From Rhizobium sp. BK251 (lineage in GTDB: Bacteria; Pseudomonadota; Alphaproteobacteria; Rhizobiales; Rhizobiaceae): 64,000 nt of DNA. The translations under genes and the position numbers were made by a program. Numbering within the stretch: the first letter of the stretch is position 1; every line of letters starts with the position of its first letter. Positions 37,061-50,452 of the stretch are shown here, piece after piece. Location of the stretch: assembly GCF_004345245.1 (NCBI RefSeq), contig NZ_SLUQ01000003.1:186001-250000 (forward strand), in the 5' to 3' direction. Below the pieces are notes generated by a model. It was not told the origin of the DNA. It did not search any database and saw only the letters and a program-made list of their open reading frames with translations.

Positions 37061-38073
37061 ACATTTTCGTTCGAGACGGCGACCAGTTTATCGAGCGCCG
37101 CCGCTGTCCGGCCGCTATCCAGGGATTCGGTAGCGATCCGCATTCCTTCGGCCAGCGTCTCGGCCTTGCCGGCGACGACGAGTGAGGCCGCCGCGTTGAC
37201 AAGCGAGATATCGCGATAAGCGCTGCGCGCACCGCCGAGAACATCTCGAAGTGCTGCCGCATTCACGATGCCGTCGCCGCCCTTGATGTCGGCCAGCTTA
37301 CAGGTTGGAACCCCGAAATCGGCCGGCGTCAATTCAAATGTCCGTATGCTGCCGCCTTCCAGGGCAGCGACGGTCGTCATTCCCGTGGTGGTAATTTCAT
37401 CCAGCCCGTCGCCGTGGACGACCCAGACGCTCTCTGATCCGAGATCCTTCAGCACCTGCGCGAGCGGGACAACCCATTGCGGCGCAAAGACGCCGACGAG
37501 CTGCTTGCGCACGCCCGCCGGATTGGAGAGGGGGCCAAGCAGGTTGAAGATGGTGCGCGTGCCGAGTTCCACCCGCGACGCGCCGACATGACGCATCGCC
37601 GAGTGATGCATCTGGGCGAACATGAAGCCGACGCCAGCCTCCCGGATGCAGCGGGCGATCTGTTCCGGACCGATGTCGAGATTGACGCCGAGTGCCGAAA
37701 GGCTGTCGGCCGCGCCGGACTTGGAGCTCAGCGCACGGTTGCCATGTTTGGCAACGGGGACGCCCGCGCCTGCGACGATCAGGGCCGCAAGCGTCGAGAT
37801 GTTGTAGGTGCCGGTGCCGTCGCCGCCGGTTCCGACGATGTCGATCGCATCGGCAGGCGCTTCGACCGGCAGCATCTTGGCGCGCATGGTGCTGACTGCG
37901 CCGACGATCTCGTCTACGGTCTCGCCACGCACCCGCAAAGCCATGAGGAAGCCGCCGATCTGCGACGGCGTGGCCTGGCCCGACATCAGGATTTCAAAAG
38001 CCTGGCGGGCCTCCTCGCGCGTCAGCGACTCGCGACTGGCGACCTTGTTCAATAGCGGTTTCAGTTCGGTCAT
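37057..38073 (-). CDS. trpD: Anthranilate phosphoribosyltransferase
   Basis: Transfers ribose-5-phosphate from PRPP to anthranilate. The 338 aa show the PRPP loop [33 protein letters not shown] (in part), [14 protein letters not shown] and [21 protein letters not shown] (in part). It is the standard monofunctional length; the trpE/trpG genes are not adjacent. It overlaps trpC by four bases and follows the ppiD-like gene by only 18 bases, hinting at read-through from that chaperone gene. Confidence 0.97.
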   Translation of the reverse strand: MTELKPLLNKVASRESLTREEARQAFEILMSGQATPSQIGGFLMALRVRGETVDEIVGAVSTMRAKMLPVEAPADAIDIVGTGGDGTGTYNISTLAALIVAGAGVPVAKHGNRALSSKSGAADSLSALGVNLDIGPEQIARCIREAGVGFMFAQMHHSAMRHVGASRVELGTRTIFNLLGPLSNPAGVRKQLVGVFAPQWVVPLAQVLKDLGSESVWVVHGDGLDEITTTGMTTVAALEGGSIRTFELTPADFGVPTCKLADIKGGDGIVNAAALRDVLGGARSAYRDISLVNAAASLVVAGKAETLAEGMRIATESLDSGRTAAALDKLVAVSNENV

Positions 38074-38091
38074 GTGCCCCCCGGTTGCGCC

Positions 38092-39981
38092 CTACCGAAC
38101 CGTTACCTGCTGTGCGAGCGTCTGGTTGATGTTCACCCCATATTCCGACTGCAGCTGGTTCACCATCTGGTCGAGAATGTCGTCGCCTGCCGCATTGGCG
38201 ATGGCGGTCGCCTGTGCGTCCTGATTGTTCAGGACGTCCGTGGTCGGCTGCGAATTGACTTCGGTGACCTTCAGCAGGATCTGCGTGCCTTCGTCGGCTC
38301 CCTGGGCGCTGGCGACAGCGCCGACCGGGCCGGAGAAGGCAGCGCCAACGCCGCCACGGCCGAGCACCGCATCGTCGGTGTTGCGCGTGATCCCGCTCTT
38401 GGTCTCGACCGCGATACCCAGCGGCGCGGCGATGTCGGCAAGCGATTTGCCCTTCTCGGCTTCCTGCTTCAGTTCCGTGGCCTTGGCGCCCAGCTCGCTT
38501 TTCTGCTGCTCGGCCGTCCAGTCAGCCACGGCCTTGTCATGGACCTCGCTCAGCGGACGATCGCGTTCCGGTGTAACGTCCTCGACCTCGTACCAGACAT
38601 AGCCGTCATTGCCGAGGGTGAGGGCGGAGGTTTCAGCGCCGGCATCGGCCTTGAAGGCCTCGCTGAGCAGCTGCTGCTTGGCGGGGATGTCCTTGATTTC
38701 GGCACCGTTCTTGTCGAGGCCACTGATGTCGACGCCATCAAGGACGACGAGCTTCAGCTTCATCTCGTTGGCCGCCTGCTCGAGCGTCGAGCCGGAGGCG
38801 CGGAGATCTTCGAAGCGATCATGGGTGTCGAGGATTTGGGCGCTGGCGTTGGCAAGCGCGAGTTGGTGGCGGATTTCCTCCTTCACCTCGTCGAAGTTCT
38901 TGGTTGTCGCGAGCTTGATGTTGCTGATGCGCAGGATGACGGGGCCGAATGCACCCTGCACGACCGGGGTCGTGCCGCCATCGGCGGTGACAGCGAAGGC
39001 GGCGTCCGCGACCTGTTGATCCGGCACCTTGTCCTTGGTGAAGTCGCCGAGAAGGACGTCGGAAGCGGACTTGCCCTGATCGCTCACCAGCTGATCGAAG
39101 GTGGTGCCGCTTTTCAGCGCAGCCTCGGCCGCATCGGCGGTTTCCTTGTCGGGGAATGTCAGCTGCTCGACGGTGCGGACTTCGGGCGTGCTGTAGCTGT
39201 CCTTGCGCTTGTCGAATTCCTCACGGATCTGCTCGTCGCTGACCGTGCCCGCGTCGGCGATGTCGTCCGGCTGAAGCCTCACATAGGCGATCTTGCGATA
39301 TTCGGGGGCGCGATAGCGCTGCTTCACGCCGTCGAACCACTTGGCAAGCACGTCCTCGGCGGGCGCCTTGATCGGGTCGATGTTGGCATTCGTCAGGATC
39401 AGGTATTCGACGGCACGGCTCTCGTCGCGATAGAGCTTGAGCGCGTCGACAAGCGTCTTCGGGGCGGTGAAGCCATCGGAGATCGCATCGACGATCTGGC
39501 TGCGGACGGCGACCTTGCTGCGTTCCTTGATGTAGTCGTCTTCCCGGATGCCGGCGTTGCGCAGGCGGGAGGAGAAGAGCTGGCGGTCAAACTGGCCGTT
39601 GACGGCCTTGAAGGCCGGATCCTCGGCGATCAGCTGGGCGAGGCGATCCTCGGACAGGCCGAGATTCATGTCGTCGGCGAGCTGGTCGAGCGCCGCACCG
39701 GCAGCGAGCTGCGAAAAGACCTGCTGCTCGACGCCGAAGGCGCGCGCCTGATCGGGCGTCAGCCGCATGCCGACCTGCTGGCTGAGGTTTTGGATTTGGC
39801 GCTGGTAGGCGAGGCGGAACTCGTTGGTGTCGATGTGCTGGCTGCCGACCGAGATCACGGTGTTGCTGCTGCCGCTGACCAGCTCGCGGGAAATGCCCCA
39901 TATGCCGAAGGAGGCGACAAGGAGAAGCATGAGTGCCTTTGCCACCCAGGTATGAGCGGCTTTTCTCAGCAATTCGAACAT
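38092..39981 (-). CDS. PpiD-like peptidyl-prolyl isomerase, membrane anchored
   Basis: A 629-aa periplasmic folding factor. One membrane helix near the N-terminus (ALMLLLVASFGIWGISREL) anchors it, followed by a SurA_N-type chaperone region and a central PPIC (parvulin) domain around residues 240-360 (TPEVRTVEQLTFPDKETADAAEAALKSG in part, DEVKEEIRHQLA). A second parvulin-like segment precedes the C-terminal helices. It assists outer-membrane and secreted proteins. ATG 39981 gives the anchor at the right place; an upstream in-frame ATG (40029) is less likely. It heads the trp/moa series. Rhizobial genomes often place it next to trpD. Confidence 0.9.
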   Translation of the reverse strand: MFELLRKAAHTWVAKALMLLLVASFGIWGISRELVSGSSNTVISVGSQHIDTNEFRLAYQRQIQNLSQQVGMRLTPDQARAFGVEQQVFSQLAAGAALDQLADDMNLGLSEDRLAQLIAEDPAFKAVNGQFDRQLFSSRLRNAGIREDDYIKERSKVAVRSQIVDAISDGFTAPKTLVDALKLYRDESRAVEYLILTNANIDPIKAPAEDVLAKWFDGVKQRYRAPEYRKIAYVRLQPDDIADAGTVSDEQIREEFDKRKDSYSTPEVRTVEQLTFPDKETADAAEAALKSGTTFDQLVSDQGKSASDVLLGDFTKDKVPDQQVADAAFAVTADGGTTPVVQGAFGPVILRISNIKLATTKNFDEVKEEIRHQLALANASAQILDTHDRFEDLRASGSTLEQAANEMKLKLVVLDGVDISGLDKNGAEIKDIPAKQQLLSEAFKADAGAETSALTLGNDGYVWYEVEDVTPERDRPLSEVHDKAVADWTAEQQKSELGAKATELKQEAEKGKSLADIAAPLGIAVETKSGITRNTDDAVLGRGGVGAAFSGPVGAVASAQGADEGTQILLKVTEVNSQPTTDVLNNQDAQATAIANAAGDDILDQMVNQLQSEYGVNINQTLAQQVTVR

Positions 39982-40212
39982 CGGTACGCAAACCTCGCAG
40001 GTATTCTGGCCCGCACGCGGGCGAAGCAATTGACGTTCCTTAGAACAATCCGATCCGGAATTGAAGGCATATTGAGCGAAAAGCCTTTCTGCGCGACGAT
40101 GCGCTTACACTAGGGGGCAATTTCCGTTGTGCGGCGCAGAAATGGGGGCCGGTTGACGGAACTTTTGGCTTCGAGACTTCGTTGAAGCAGCGTCCATCAA
40201 GAGGAGTTGATC

Positions 40213-40494
40213 ATGGCTGACCTGAAAACCGCCTCCGCGCAGTCTGCCGCCGCTCGCGCACAGGCCGAAGTTGCCGCGGACGACCTTGCCGCCCAGGTGG
40301 CAGCGTTGCGTGAAGACCTAGCACGCCTTTCCGATAGCGTTGTCGCGCTCGGCCAAGGAGCGAAGACCGCCGTTGCGGAAGAAGCATCGATGATGACGGA
40401 AAAGGTGCGCGAGAAGGTTCGCGACGAACCGATCTTCACGCTCGCCGTCACCGCCGGCATTGCCTATGTACTGGGCCTTCTGAGCCGCCGATAG
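40213..40494 (+). CDS. DUF883/ElaB-like small membrane protein
   Basis: A 93-aa protein with an amphipathic, Ala/Glu-rich coiled-coil region (AAARAQAEVAADDLAAQVAALREDLARL in part), then a short membrane anchor (FTLAVTAGIAYVLGLLSRR) at the C-terminus. This is the ElaB/YqjD layout; such proteins can tether ribosomes or stress complexes to the inner membrane. An ATG at 40213 has GAGGAG ten bases upstream. It is divergent from the ppiD-like gene and separated from the VOC gene by 129 bases. Confidence 0.85.
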   Translation: MADLKTASAQSAAARAQAEVAADDLAAQVAALREDLARLSDSVVALGQGAKTAVAEEASMMTEKVREKVRDEPIFTLAVTAGIAYVLGLLSRR

Positions 40495-40623
40495 GCCGCC
40501 CCCGCAGAAGGAGCAGGACCTGGGCATTCGGGTGGATGCGGGGCTTGGCCGCGCCTCGCTTTCTCCTTGCAAAACTCCGGTTAAGAGCGCACATGAACGG
40601 CTGTTGGCTGGAGGACACCGTTC

Positions 40624-41508
40624 ATGACCTTGTCTCCCCATCCGGTGGATCATCTGGTTCTTCCGACCGCGGGGATTTTCGCCGCCCGCGAGCGGCTCGG
40701 CAAGCTCGGCTTCACCGTCGCGCCCGATGCGCGCCATCCATTCGGCACGGAAAACGCCTGCGTTTTCTTCTCGGACCAGACCTATCTCGAGCCGCTTGGC
40801 GTCTTCGATCGTGCTGCGGCCGAGGCGTCGGCCAAGGACGGCAACGTGTTTACGGCAAGGGATCAGGCTTTCCGCTTTCGCTGCGGTGAGGACGGCTTTG
40901 GCGGCGTTGCCCTCGGGACCGAAGATGCGGCCGCCGATCACGGATATTTCCGCCGGCGCGGGATGTCGGCGGGCGACATGCTCAATTTTTCGCGCCCGGT
41001 GCGCCTATCGGACGGATCGACGTCGACGGCATCCTTCAGGCTTGCCTTCGCGGGCGACCTTCGTGCGCCGGACTTCCTGGGCTTCTGCTGCCAGCGCATC
41101 GACCCGCTGCCTGCGGACCGCAGTTCGCTGGAAACGCACGGCAATGGTGTCGCCGGGATCAAGGAAATCGTGCTTTCGGCGCATGAGCCTGCGGCGTTTG
41201 GTGCGTTCCTCGGCAGCCTTGTAAGGCAACACGACATCGTCCGCCATTCGTTCGGCATCCATGTCGCCACCGCAAACATGCGGATTTGCGTCCTAGACCC
41301 GGAGGGTATGGAGGCGTTCTTCGAGCTTCCTGTCCCCGAAGTGGAACACGGGCTGAGGGGGCGGGCGATCGTCTTCCGCGTATCCGATATTGCCGTGACA
41401 GAAGCGCTTCTGGCTGCTAACTCGGTGACATACACGCGAAAGAACAATCGCATACTGACAAGAGCAGCGCCGGGCCAAGGCGCGCTATTCGCATTCGAGG
41501 AGTCATGA
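40624..41508 (+). CDS. VOC-superfamily (glyoxalase-like) protein
   Basis: A 294-aa protein of the vicinal-oxygen-chelate fold. [44 protein letters not shown] (in parts: [30 protein letters not shown]) is the first beta-alpha-beta-beta-beta module; a second lies around residues 175-260. This is the layout of glyoxalase-like dioxygenase-family proteins. Substrate and metal are unknown. It overlaps the kdsA start by four bases, so it is translated with an LPS-sugar gene, which may be coincidental operon order. Confidence 0.8.
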   Translation: MTLSPHPVDHLVLPTAGIFAARERLGKLGFTVAPDARHPFGTENACVFFSDQTYLEPLGVFDRAAAEASAKDGNVFTARDQAFRFRCGEDGFGGVALGTEDAAADHGYFRRRGMSAGDMLNFSRPVRLSDGSTSTASFRLAFAGDLRAPDFLGFCCQRIDPLPADRSSLETHGNGVAGIKEIVLSAHEPAAFGAFLGSLVRQHDIVRHSFGIHVATANMRICVLDPEGMEAFFELPVPEVEHGLRGRAIVFRVSDIAVTEALLAANSVTYTRKNNRILTRAAPGQGALFAFEES

Positions 41509-42356
41509 TGAGCAATCCCACCAATTCCGAAGTCGTTGTCGGTGACGGCCGATCCAAGGTCGTCTTTTCGAATTCCGGCCGGCTGTCGCTGATTGCCGGT
41601 CCCTGCCAGATGGAGAGCCGCGATCATGCCTTCATGATTGCGGGCGCGCTCAGTGAGCTTTGCGGCAAGCTTGGAATCGGCCTTGTCTACAAGTCCTCCT
41701 TCGACAAGGCGAACCGCACCTCGCTGTCGGGAGAGCGTGGCATGGGGCTCGAGAAGTCCCTCGAAGTCTTTGCAGACCTGAAGCGGGAGTTCGGCTTTCC
41801 GGTGCTGACCGATATCCACACGGAGGAACAGTGCGCGATCGTTGCGCAGGTCATCGATGTTCTCCAGATTCCGGCATTCCTGTCCCGCCAGACCGATCTC
41901 CTCGTCGCGGCAGCCAAGACTGGCCGTGTCATCAACGTCAAGAAGGGCCAGTTCCTGGCGCCCTGGGACATGAAGAACGTGCTTGCCAAGCTGAACGACA
42001 GCGGCAACCCGAATATCCTTCTCTGCGAACGCGGCGCCTCTTTCGGCTACAACACGCTCGTCTCCGACATGCGCTCGCTGCCGATCATGGCGGCCATGGG
42101 AGCACCGGTGATCTTCGACGCCACGCATTCGGTCCAGCAGCCTGGCGGGCAGGGCGGATCGACCGGCGGCCAGCGGGAGTTCGTCGAAACCCTTGCGCGC
42201 GCAGCCGTGGCAGTCGGCGTTGCCGGCGTGTTCATCGAGACCCATGAGGATCCCGATCATGCGCCGTCCGATGGGCCGAACATGGTTCACCTGAAGGATA
42301 TGCCGCGCCTGCTGGAAAAGCTGCTCGCCTTCGACGCGATCGCCAAGGCGAACTGA
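41505..42356 (+). CDS. kdsA: 3-deoxy-D-manno-octulosonate 8-phosphate synthase
   Basis: Condenses arabinose-5-phosphate with phosphoenolpyruvate to Kdo-8-phosphate, needed for lipid A-core assembly. The 283 aa carry [21 protein letters not shown] (in part), [16 protein letters not shown] [41 protein letters not shown] (in part), [18 protein letters not shown] [14 protein letters not shown], and the metal-region [12 protein letters not shown] and [14 protein letters not shown]. The enzyme is normal length. The gene's ATG overlaps the VOC stop. It is convergent with the chemoreceptor, across an inverted repeat. Confidence 0.97.
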   Translation: MMSNPTNSEVVVGDGRSKVVFSNSGRLSLIAGPCQMESRDHAFMIAGALSELCGKLGIGLVYKSSFDKANRTSLSGERGMGLEKSLEVFADLKREFGFPVLTDIHTEEQCAIVAQVIDVLQIPAFLSRQTDLLVAAAKTGRVINVKKGQFLAPWDMKNVLAKLNDSGNPNILLCERGASFGYNTLVSDMRSLPIMAAMGAPVIFDATHSVQQPGGQGGSTGGQREFVETLARAAVAVGVAGVFIETHEDPDHAPSDGPNMVHLKDMPRLLEKLLAFDAIAKAN

Positions 42357-42367
42357 TTGCTGCCAGA

Positions 42368-42397
42368 TCCGGAAGTCACCGATTGGGGACTTCCGGA
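42368..42397. terminator. Perfect 10-bp inverted repeat between kdsA and the chemoreceptor
   Basis: TCCGGAAGTC (42368-42377) and GACTTCCGGA (42388-42397) flank a 10-base loop just after the kdsA stop and just before the convergent chemoreceptor stop. There is no T-tract, so a bidirectional, structure-dependent stop is inferred. Confidence 0.5.
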
Positions 42398-42407
42398 GAA
42401 TGGGCTA

Positions 42408-44255
42408 TCAGGCGGCTCGAACTGCTTTCCGCTGTGCCGCGACGGCCGGCAGCGAGCGCCTCGCAGCATCCTCTGCGAGGCGGAAGCGGGCAAGCAACCT
42501 GTTCAGCAACAGTGCCTCGTCGCCCAGTTCGCGGCAGGCGCCATTTGTCTCCTGCACCATCGCGGCGTTGCGCTGCGTTACCTGATCCATGCGGTTGACG
42601 GCGGCGTTGACTTCGCTGAGCGCTGTCGACTGTTCTGAGGATGTCCTGACGATCGCCTCGACCAGCCCGGTCACCTTGCGCACCTGCTCGTCGATTTCGT
42701 TGAGGGCCTCGCCCGTGCGATTGACGAGGGACACGCCGGCTGCGACCTGGGTCGACGACGTCTCGATCAGGTGGTTGATCTCCTTGGCGAGGTTCGCCGA
42801 ACGGCCGGCAAGATCCCGCACTTCCTGGGCGACGACGGCGAAGCCCTTGCCAGCCTCGCCGGCGCGCGCAGCTTCGACGCCTGCGTTGAGGGCCAGCAGG
42901 TTCGTCTGGAAGGCGATCTCGTCGATGACGTTGGTGATGCTGCGGATCTGCGTCGAGGATTCCTCGATTTTTTCCATCGCGATCACTGCATCCCGGACGA
43001 CGGCGGCGGAGCGGCCGGCGCTGTCCTTGGTCTGCGCCATCATCGCACTCGCCTCGCGGGCGCGTTCCGAGGAGGTCTTGACGGTAACGGTGATCTCGTC
43101 GAGGGCGGATGCCGCCTGCTCGAGCGAGGCGGCTTGCTGCTCGGTTCTCTGGGCGAGGTCGTCGGTACCTGACGCGATCTCCTTCGAGCCGGTGCGAACC
43201 GTGTCGGTCGCAGCCGAGATTTCCGTCATCGCTTCGGCGAGCATGTCGACGCTCGTGTTGAATTCCTCGCGCAGCATCTCGTATGCAGCGGTGAAAGGTT
43301 CGTCGAGACGAACGGTGAGATCGCCGGCGGACAGGCGTTCCAGTCCCTTGCCGAGACTTGCGATGACATTTTGGCGTTCTTCGTCTTCTTCGGCCTTGGC
43401 GGCGGCGCGTGCCGCATCGTCGCGAACCTGCGCCTCGCGGGTGTTGTCCTGCCTGCGCCGGATCTCGTTTCGCTCCTCGGCCGATTCGCGGAATACGGTG
43501 ACCGCCTGCGCCATTTCGCCGATTTCGTCCGATCGGCGCACATAGGGGACTTCTCGCGAATAATCGCCGCTGGCGAGGACGGCCATGTAATCCCGCATGG
43601 CCGAAAGCGGCACGATAGCCCGCCGGCGCAACATATAGAGACCGCCCACCAGGAGGACGAAGGAGACTGCGGCCGAGGAAAGCGTGATCGTCGAAAGGAA
43701 TTCCGTTTCCGCGGCAGCATTGCCCTCGGCAGTTGCCTGGAATTTGTTTGCCATCTGGACCAGCTCGTTCACCGCTTTCTCGTGGCTGTGGAAGGCGCGG
43801 GCAAGCTTGTCAAAGGCCGGAGGGATGGCGGCGCTGTTGCCGGCAAGGAGGGCCGGTGCGACTTCACCGTTCATCACGTCCCAGAATTCGTCGCCTTTGA
43901 CGAGGACATCTTCCAGCAGCTTCTGCTTGAGGTCTCCGCTGAGTGCCGTCTCATGCCAGTATTTGCGCCGATCTTCGTAGGCTGGCTTCAGAACAGTGGC
44001 GATCCGCTCCATGTTGGCTTCCGCGACCGCCGGGTTCCGCACTGCTTCGAGCGCCAGCATGTAGGGCTCTATGACATAGAGCGGCGGAGGCAGGATGTCT
44101 GCGACAAGATCCTTGCCGTAGATGATCTGCTTGTACATGAGCCCGTTCACGCGGAGCTTGTTGAATGCGTAGTTCTGAATGCCGATCGAAGTGACCAGGC
44201 CGAGAATGACGACCGCCCCGAACAATGCCAGGCTACGTGCGATATTGAGTTTCAT
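42408..44255 (-). CDS. Methyl-accepting chemotaxis protein
   Basis: A 615-aa transmembrane chemoreceptor. Membrane helix 1 (about 7-28) and helix 2 (about 190-210) flank a mostly helical periplasmic sensor of about 160 residues. Then come HAMP (RRAIVPLSAMRDYMAVLASGDYSREVP in part) and the signalling coiled coil with the highly conserved hairpin EIAFQTNLLALNAGVEAARAGEAGKGFAVVAQEVRDLA (in part). The C-terminus RKAVRAA has no CheR-binding NWETF-type pentapeptide. ATG 44255 at MKLNIARSLALF is preferred over a longer frame. No che genes are adjacent. The ligand is unknown. Confidence 0.93.
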   Translation of the reverse strand: MKLNIARSLALFGAVVILGLVTSIGIQNYAFNKLRVNGLMYKQIIYGKDLVADILPPPLYVIEPYMLALEAVRNPAVAEANMERIATVLKPAYEDRRKYWHETALSGDLKQKLLEDVLVKGDEFWDVMNGEVAPALLAGNSAAIPPAFDKLARAFHSHEKAVNELVQMANKFQATAEGNAAAETEFLSTITLSSAAVSFVLLVGGLYMLRRRAIVPLSAMRDYMAVLASGDYSREVPYVRRSDEIGEMAQAVTVFRESAEERNEIRRRQDNTREAQVRDDAARAAAKAEEDEERQNVIASLGKGLERLSAGDLTVRLDEPFTAAYEMLREEFNTSVDMLAEAMTEISAATDTVRTGSKEIASGTDDLAQRTEQQAASLEQAASALDEITVTVKTSSERAREASAMMAQTKDSAGRSAAVVRDAVIAMEKIEESSTQIRSITNVIDEIAFQTNLLALNAGVEAARAGEAGKGFAVVAQEVRDLAGRSANLAKEINHLIETSSTQVAAGVSLVNRTGEALNEIDEQVRKVTGLVEAIVRTSSEQSTALSEVNAAVNRMDQVTQRNAAMVQETNGACRELGDEALLLNRLLARFRLAEDAARRSLPAVAAQRKAVRAA

Positions 44256-46012
<1,757 letters not shown>

Positions 46013-46034
46013 GAGGCTGATTTCAGAAGAATTG

Positions 46035-46067
46035 AGGCCCGCGTCTTTTCAGGCGCGGGCCTTTTTT
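46035..46067 (+). terminator. Intrinsic terminator after eno
   Basis: AGGCCCGCG (46035-46043) pairs with CGCGGGCCT (46054-46062) over a 10-base loop and is followed by a T-run to 46067. Confidence 0.85.
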
Positions 46068-46153
46068 GTTCGCACACGATCATAGTCAACGGTCGGTTAA
46101 CATCTCGATCCTAGTCTCGCCTTCACAGGGTGTAGCGTCGTGAGCGTGTGAGC

Positions 46154-46474
46154 ATGTGGACAAAGTATCACAAGAAGAGAAAGCTGGGCCGTTTCGTACT
46201 GCCGGCGATGACCGTCGCCTTCCTTTCCTATTTCGGTTATCATTGCATCCACGGAGATTACGGCTTGAAGGCGACGGACGTCTTCGAGCGCCAGCGCGTG
46301 GAGCGCGAGAGGGAGTTGGCTGTCCTGACAGCAAAGCGTGAGCATCTGGAGCGGCAGGTCGCCTTGATGAGCGACGGCTCCATGGAAAAAGACATGCTGG
46401 ATGAAAGAGCTCGCTATCAACTCAATGAATCGCGGGCCGATGAAGTTGTGATCTTCAATTCCTACTTCAATTAA
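46154..46474 (+). CDS. FtsB/DivIC-type septum formation initiator
   Basis: A 106-aa bitopic membrane protein of the FtsB/DivIC family: basic cytoplasmic start (KYHKKRKLGR), one membrane helix (VLPAMTVAFLSYFGYHCI), then a periplasmic heptad-rich coiled coil (about 48-75). FtsB, with FtsL and FtsQ, activates septal peptidoglycan synthesis. The C-terminus EVVIFNSYFN is conserved in rhizobial copies. ATG 46154 is preferred; a GTG two codons upstream (46148) is also possible. Its place between eno and pdhA is the standard arrangement in Rhizobiaceae. Confidence 0.9.
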   Translation: MWTKYHKKRKLGRFVLPAMTVAFLSYFGYHCIHGDYGLKATDVFERQRVERERELAVLTAKREHLERQVALMSDGSMEKDMLDERARYQLNESRADEVVIFNSYFN

Positions 46475-46532
46475 CCGGAAACAGGTTAATCCTATTTAAT
46501 CTAGCAATATCATATAGTTAGGCCAGAATACG

Positions 46533-46550
46533 TGCCATGCATTTATGGCA
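46533..46550. promoter_or_regulatory. Operator-like inverted repeat upstream of pdhA
   Basis: TGCCAT (46533-46538) and ATGGCA (46545-46550) are separated by six bases in the unusually A+T-rich 147-base leader of pdhA. The surrounding CATATAG stretch could be a -10 region. The regulator is not known, and the symmetry is short, so confidence is low. Confidence 0.25.
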
Positions 46551-46621
46551 TTGCTGTGGCTAAATTTCTTCCCTATGGTACGCGCCAACCACCAAACCGA
46601 CAAACCCATAGGGAGGGTTGA

Positions 46622-47668
46622 ATGGCGCCGCGAAAAACCGCGACCGTTTCCAGCCGCAAAACCAGCGCAAAAACTGCAGGGAAAGCATCGAACGGCGGCC
46701 CGGTGGCCGATTTCACCCGCGATGAGGAGGTGAAGGCCTATCGCGAGATGCTGCTTATCCGCCGTTTCGAGGAGAAGGCCGGCCAGCTCTACGGCATGGG
46801 CTTCATCGGCGGTTTCTGTCACCTTTATATCGGCCAGGAGGCCGTCGTCGTCGGCATGCAGATGGCGCAGAAGGAAGGTGATCAGGTCATCACCGCCTAT
46901 CGCGATCACGGACACATGCTCGCCACCGGCATGGAAGCGCGTGGCGTCATGGCCGAACTGACCGGACGCCGCAATGGCTATTCCCACGGGAAGGGCGGCT
47001 CCATGCACATGTTCTCCAAGGAGAAGCATTTCTATGGTGGTCACGGCATCGTCGGCGCCCAGGTTTCGCTCGGCACCGGCCTGGCATTCGCCAACAAGTA
47101 CCGTGGCAATGACTCGGTAAGCGTCGCCTATTTCGGTGACGGCGCTGCCAACCAGGGCCAGGTATACGAGAGCTTCAACATGGCTGCTCTCTGGAAGCTG
47201 CCGATCATCTATATCGTCGAAAACAACCGTTACGCCATGGGTACCTCCACGGCGCGCGCGACGGCTCAGTCGAACTATTCGCTGCGCGGCTCCGGTTTCG
47301 GCATTCCCGGCATCCAGGTCGACGGCATGGACGTGCGCGCCGTCAAGGCTGCGGCCGATGAGGCGCTCGAATATTGCCGCTCCGGCAAGGGCCCGATCAT
47401 CCTCGAGATGCTGACTTACCGCTACCGCGGCCATTCCATGTCCGACCCGGCGAAGTATCGCTCCAAGGACGAAGTGCAGAAGATGCGCTCCGAGTCCGAC
47501 CCGATCGAGCAGGTTCGCAATCGCCTGATCGAGAAGGGCTGGGCTTCGGAAGACGACCTCAAGGCGATCGACAAGGACGTCCGCGACATCGTCGCCGACA
47601 GCGCCGACTTCGCCCAGGCCGATCCCGAGCCGGATGCATCCGAGCTCTATACCGATATTCTGCTCTAA
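46622..47668 (+). CDS. pdhA: Pyruvate dehydrogenase E1 component, alpha subunit
   Basis: Thiamin-diphosphate-dependent E1 alpha of the pyruvate dehydrogenase complex, which feeds acetyl-CoA from glycolysis. The 348 aa have a Lys/Ala-rich 30-residue N-terminus, RRFEEKAGQLYGMGFIGGFCHL (in part), KGGSMHMFS and the TPP motif GDGAANQGQVYESFNMAALWKLPIIYIVENN (in part), then RYRGHSMSDPAKYR (phosphorylation-loop counterpart). It starts the pdhA-pdhB-pdhC run; pdhB begins 15 bases after the stop. Confidence 0.97.
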   Translation: MAPRKTATVSSRKTSAKTAGKASNGGPVADFTRDEEVKAYREMLLIRRFEEKAGQLYGMGFIGGFCHLYIGQEAVVVGMQMAQKEGDQVITAYRDHGHMLATGMEARGVMAELTGRRNGYSHGKGGSMHMFSKEKHFYGGHGIVGAQVSLGTGLAFANKYRGNDSVSVAYFGDGAANQGQVYESFNMAALWKLPIIYIVENNRYAMGTSTARATAQSNYSLRGSGFGIPGIQVDGMDVRAVKAAADEALEYCRSGKGPIILEMLTYRYRGHSMSDPAKYRSKDEVQKMRSESDPIEQVRNRLIEKGWASEDDLKAIDKDVRDIVADSADFAQADPEPDASELYTDILL

Positions 47669-47683
47669 TCGGGGAGGGAACCC

Positions 47684-49066
<1,383 letters not shown>

Positions 49067-49080
49067 GGGAGGGCCTTTCG

Positions 49081-50433
49081 ATGCCGATCAATATCACGAT
49101 GCCCGCCCTTTCCCCGACGATGGAGGAGGGCAACCTCTCCAAATGGCTGGTCAAGGAAGGCGATACTGTAAAGTCCGGTGACGTCATCGCCGAGATCGAG
49201 ACCGACAAGGCGACGATGGAAGTCGAAGCCGTCGATGAAGGCACGGTTGCCAAGCTCGTCGTGCCGGCCGGCACCGAAGGGGTCAAGGTTAACGCGCTGA
49301 TCGCGATCCTTGCCGCCGATGGCGAGGACGTAAAGGCGGCCGCTTCCTCCGGGAACGGCGCGGCTGCACCTGCTGCGGCGCCGGCGCCAAAGGCCGAGGC
49401 CGCACCTGCTGCACAGCCTGCCCAATCGGCGCCTGCGGCTGCACCCGTGCCGGCCGCTCCGGCAGCCGTTTCCTCGGGCGGTGATCGTGTCTTCTCGTCG
49501 CCGCTCGCGCGGCGTCTGGCGAAGGAAGCCGGCATCAATCTCTCCGGTCTCGTCGGTTCTGGTCCGCATGGACGCGTCGTCAAGAGCGACATCGAGGCAG
49601 CTGTGGCCGGAGGCGGCGCCAAGGCCGCTCCTGCTGCGGCCGCTGCTCCAGCACCGCAGGCTGCTGCACCTGCTCCGGCGGTTGCCGCGAAGGGCGCATC
49701 GGATGACGCCGTTCTCAAGCTCTTCGAGCCCGGCTCCTACGAACTCGTGCCGCATGACGGCATGCGCAAGACGATCGCAAAGCGCCTCGTTGAATCCAAG
49801 CAGACGATCCCCCACTTCTATGTGACGGTCGATTGCGAGCTCGATGCGCTGCTTGCCCTTCGCACGCAGCTGAACGATGCGGCTCGGCGCAAGGACGGCG
49901 CACCGGCCTACAAGCTCTCGGTCAACGACATGGTCATCAAGGCCATGGCGCTTGCACTGCGTGACGTGCCGGACGCGAATGTCTCCTGGACCGAGAGCGC
50001 CACCGTCAAGCACAAGCATGCCGATGTTGGCGTTGCTGTCTCGATCCCCGGCGGACTGATCACCCCGATCATCCGCAAGGCCGAGGAAAAGACGCTCTCC
50101 GTCATCTCTAACGAAATGCGCGACCTCGGCAAGCGTGCCAAGGAGCGCAAGCTGAAGCCCGAGGAATACCAGGGCGGTACCAGCTCGGTCTCGAACATGG
50201 GCATGATGGGCGTCAAGTCGTTCTCCGCGGTCATCAATCCGCCGCATGCGACGATCCTTGCGGTCGGCGCCGGTGAGCAGCGCCCGGTCGTCAAGAACGG
50301 GGCACTGGCTGTCGCGACCGTGATGAGCGTCACGCTTTCGACCGACCATCGCTGCGTGGACGGGGCGCTCGGCGCAGAACTGCTCGCTGCCTTCAAGGGC
50401 TATATCGAGAACCCGATGGGCATGCTTGTTTGA
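49081..50433 (+). CDS. pdhC: Dihydrolipoamide acetyltransferase (E2)
   Basis: Core of the pyruvate dehydrogenase complex, transferring acetyl groups to CoA. The 450 aa contain one lipoyl domain (Lys43 in ETDKATMEV), an Ala/Pro/Gln linker, the peripheral subunit-binding domain ([32 protein letters not shown] in part), a second linker, and the catalytic domain with [13 protein letters not shown] (the HxxxDG signature). ATG 49081 is 14 bases after the pdhB stop. Only one lipoyl domain is on E2, since PdhB carries another. Confidence 0.97.
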   Translation: MPINITMPALSPTMEEGNLSKWLVKEGDTVKSGDVIAEIETDKATMEVEAVDEGTVAKLVVPAGTEGVKVNALIAILAADGEDVKAAASSGNGAAAPAAAPAPKAEAAPAAQPAQSAPAAAPVPAAPAAVSSGGDRVFSSPLARRLAKEAGINLSGLVGSGPHGRVVKSDIEAAVAGGGAKAAPAAAAAPAPQAAAPAPAVAAKGASDDAVLKLFEPGSYELVPHDGMRKTIAKRLVESKQTIPHFYVTVDCELDALLALRTQLNDAARRKDGAPAYKLSVNDMVIKAMALALRDVPDANVSWTESATVKHKHADVGVAVSIPGGLITPIIRKAEEKTLSVISNEMRDLGKRAKERKLKPEEYQGGTSSVSNMGMMGVKSFSAVINPPHATILAVGAGEQRPVVKNGALAVATVMSVTLSTDHRCVDGALGAELLAAFKGYIENPMGMLV

Positions 50434-50452
50434 ACTTGAGGCGGGGGCGGAA

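Noticed and set aside
38074..40113. Long antisense open frame (about 680 codons) opposite the ppiD-like gene
   Set aside because: High-GC codon bias leaves the opposite strand open. The translation is low-complexity and has no domain pattern, while the minus-strand PpiD-like protein does.
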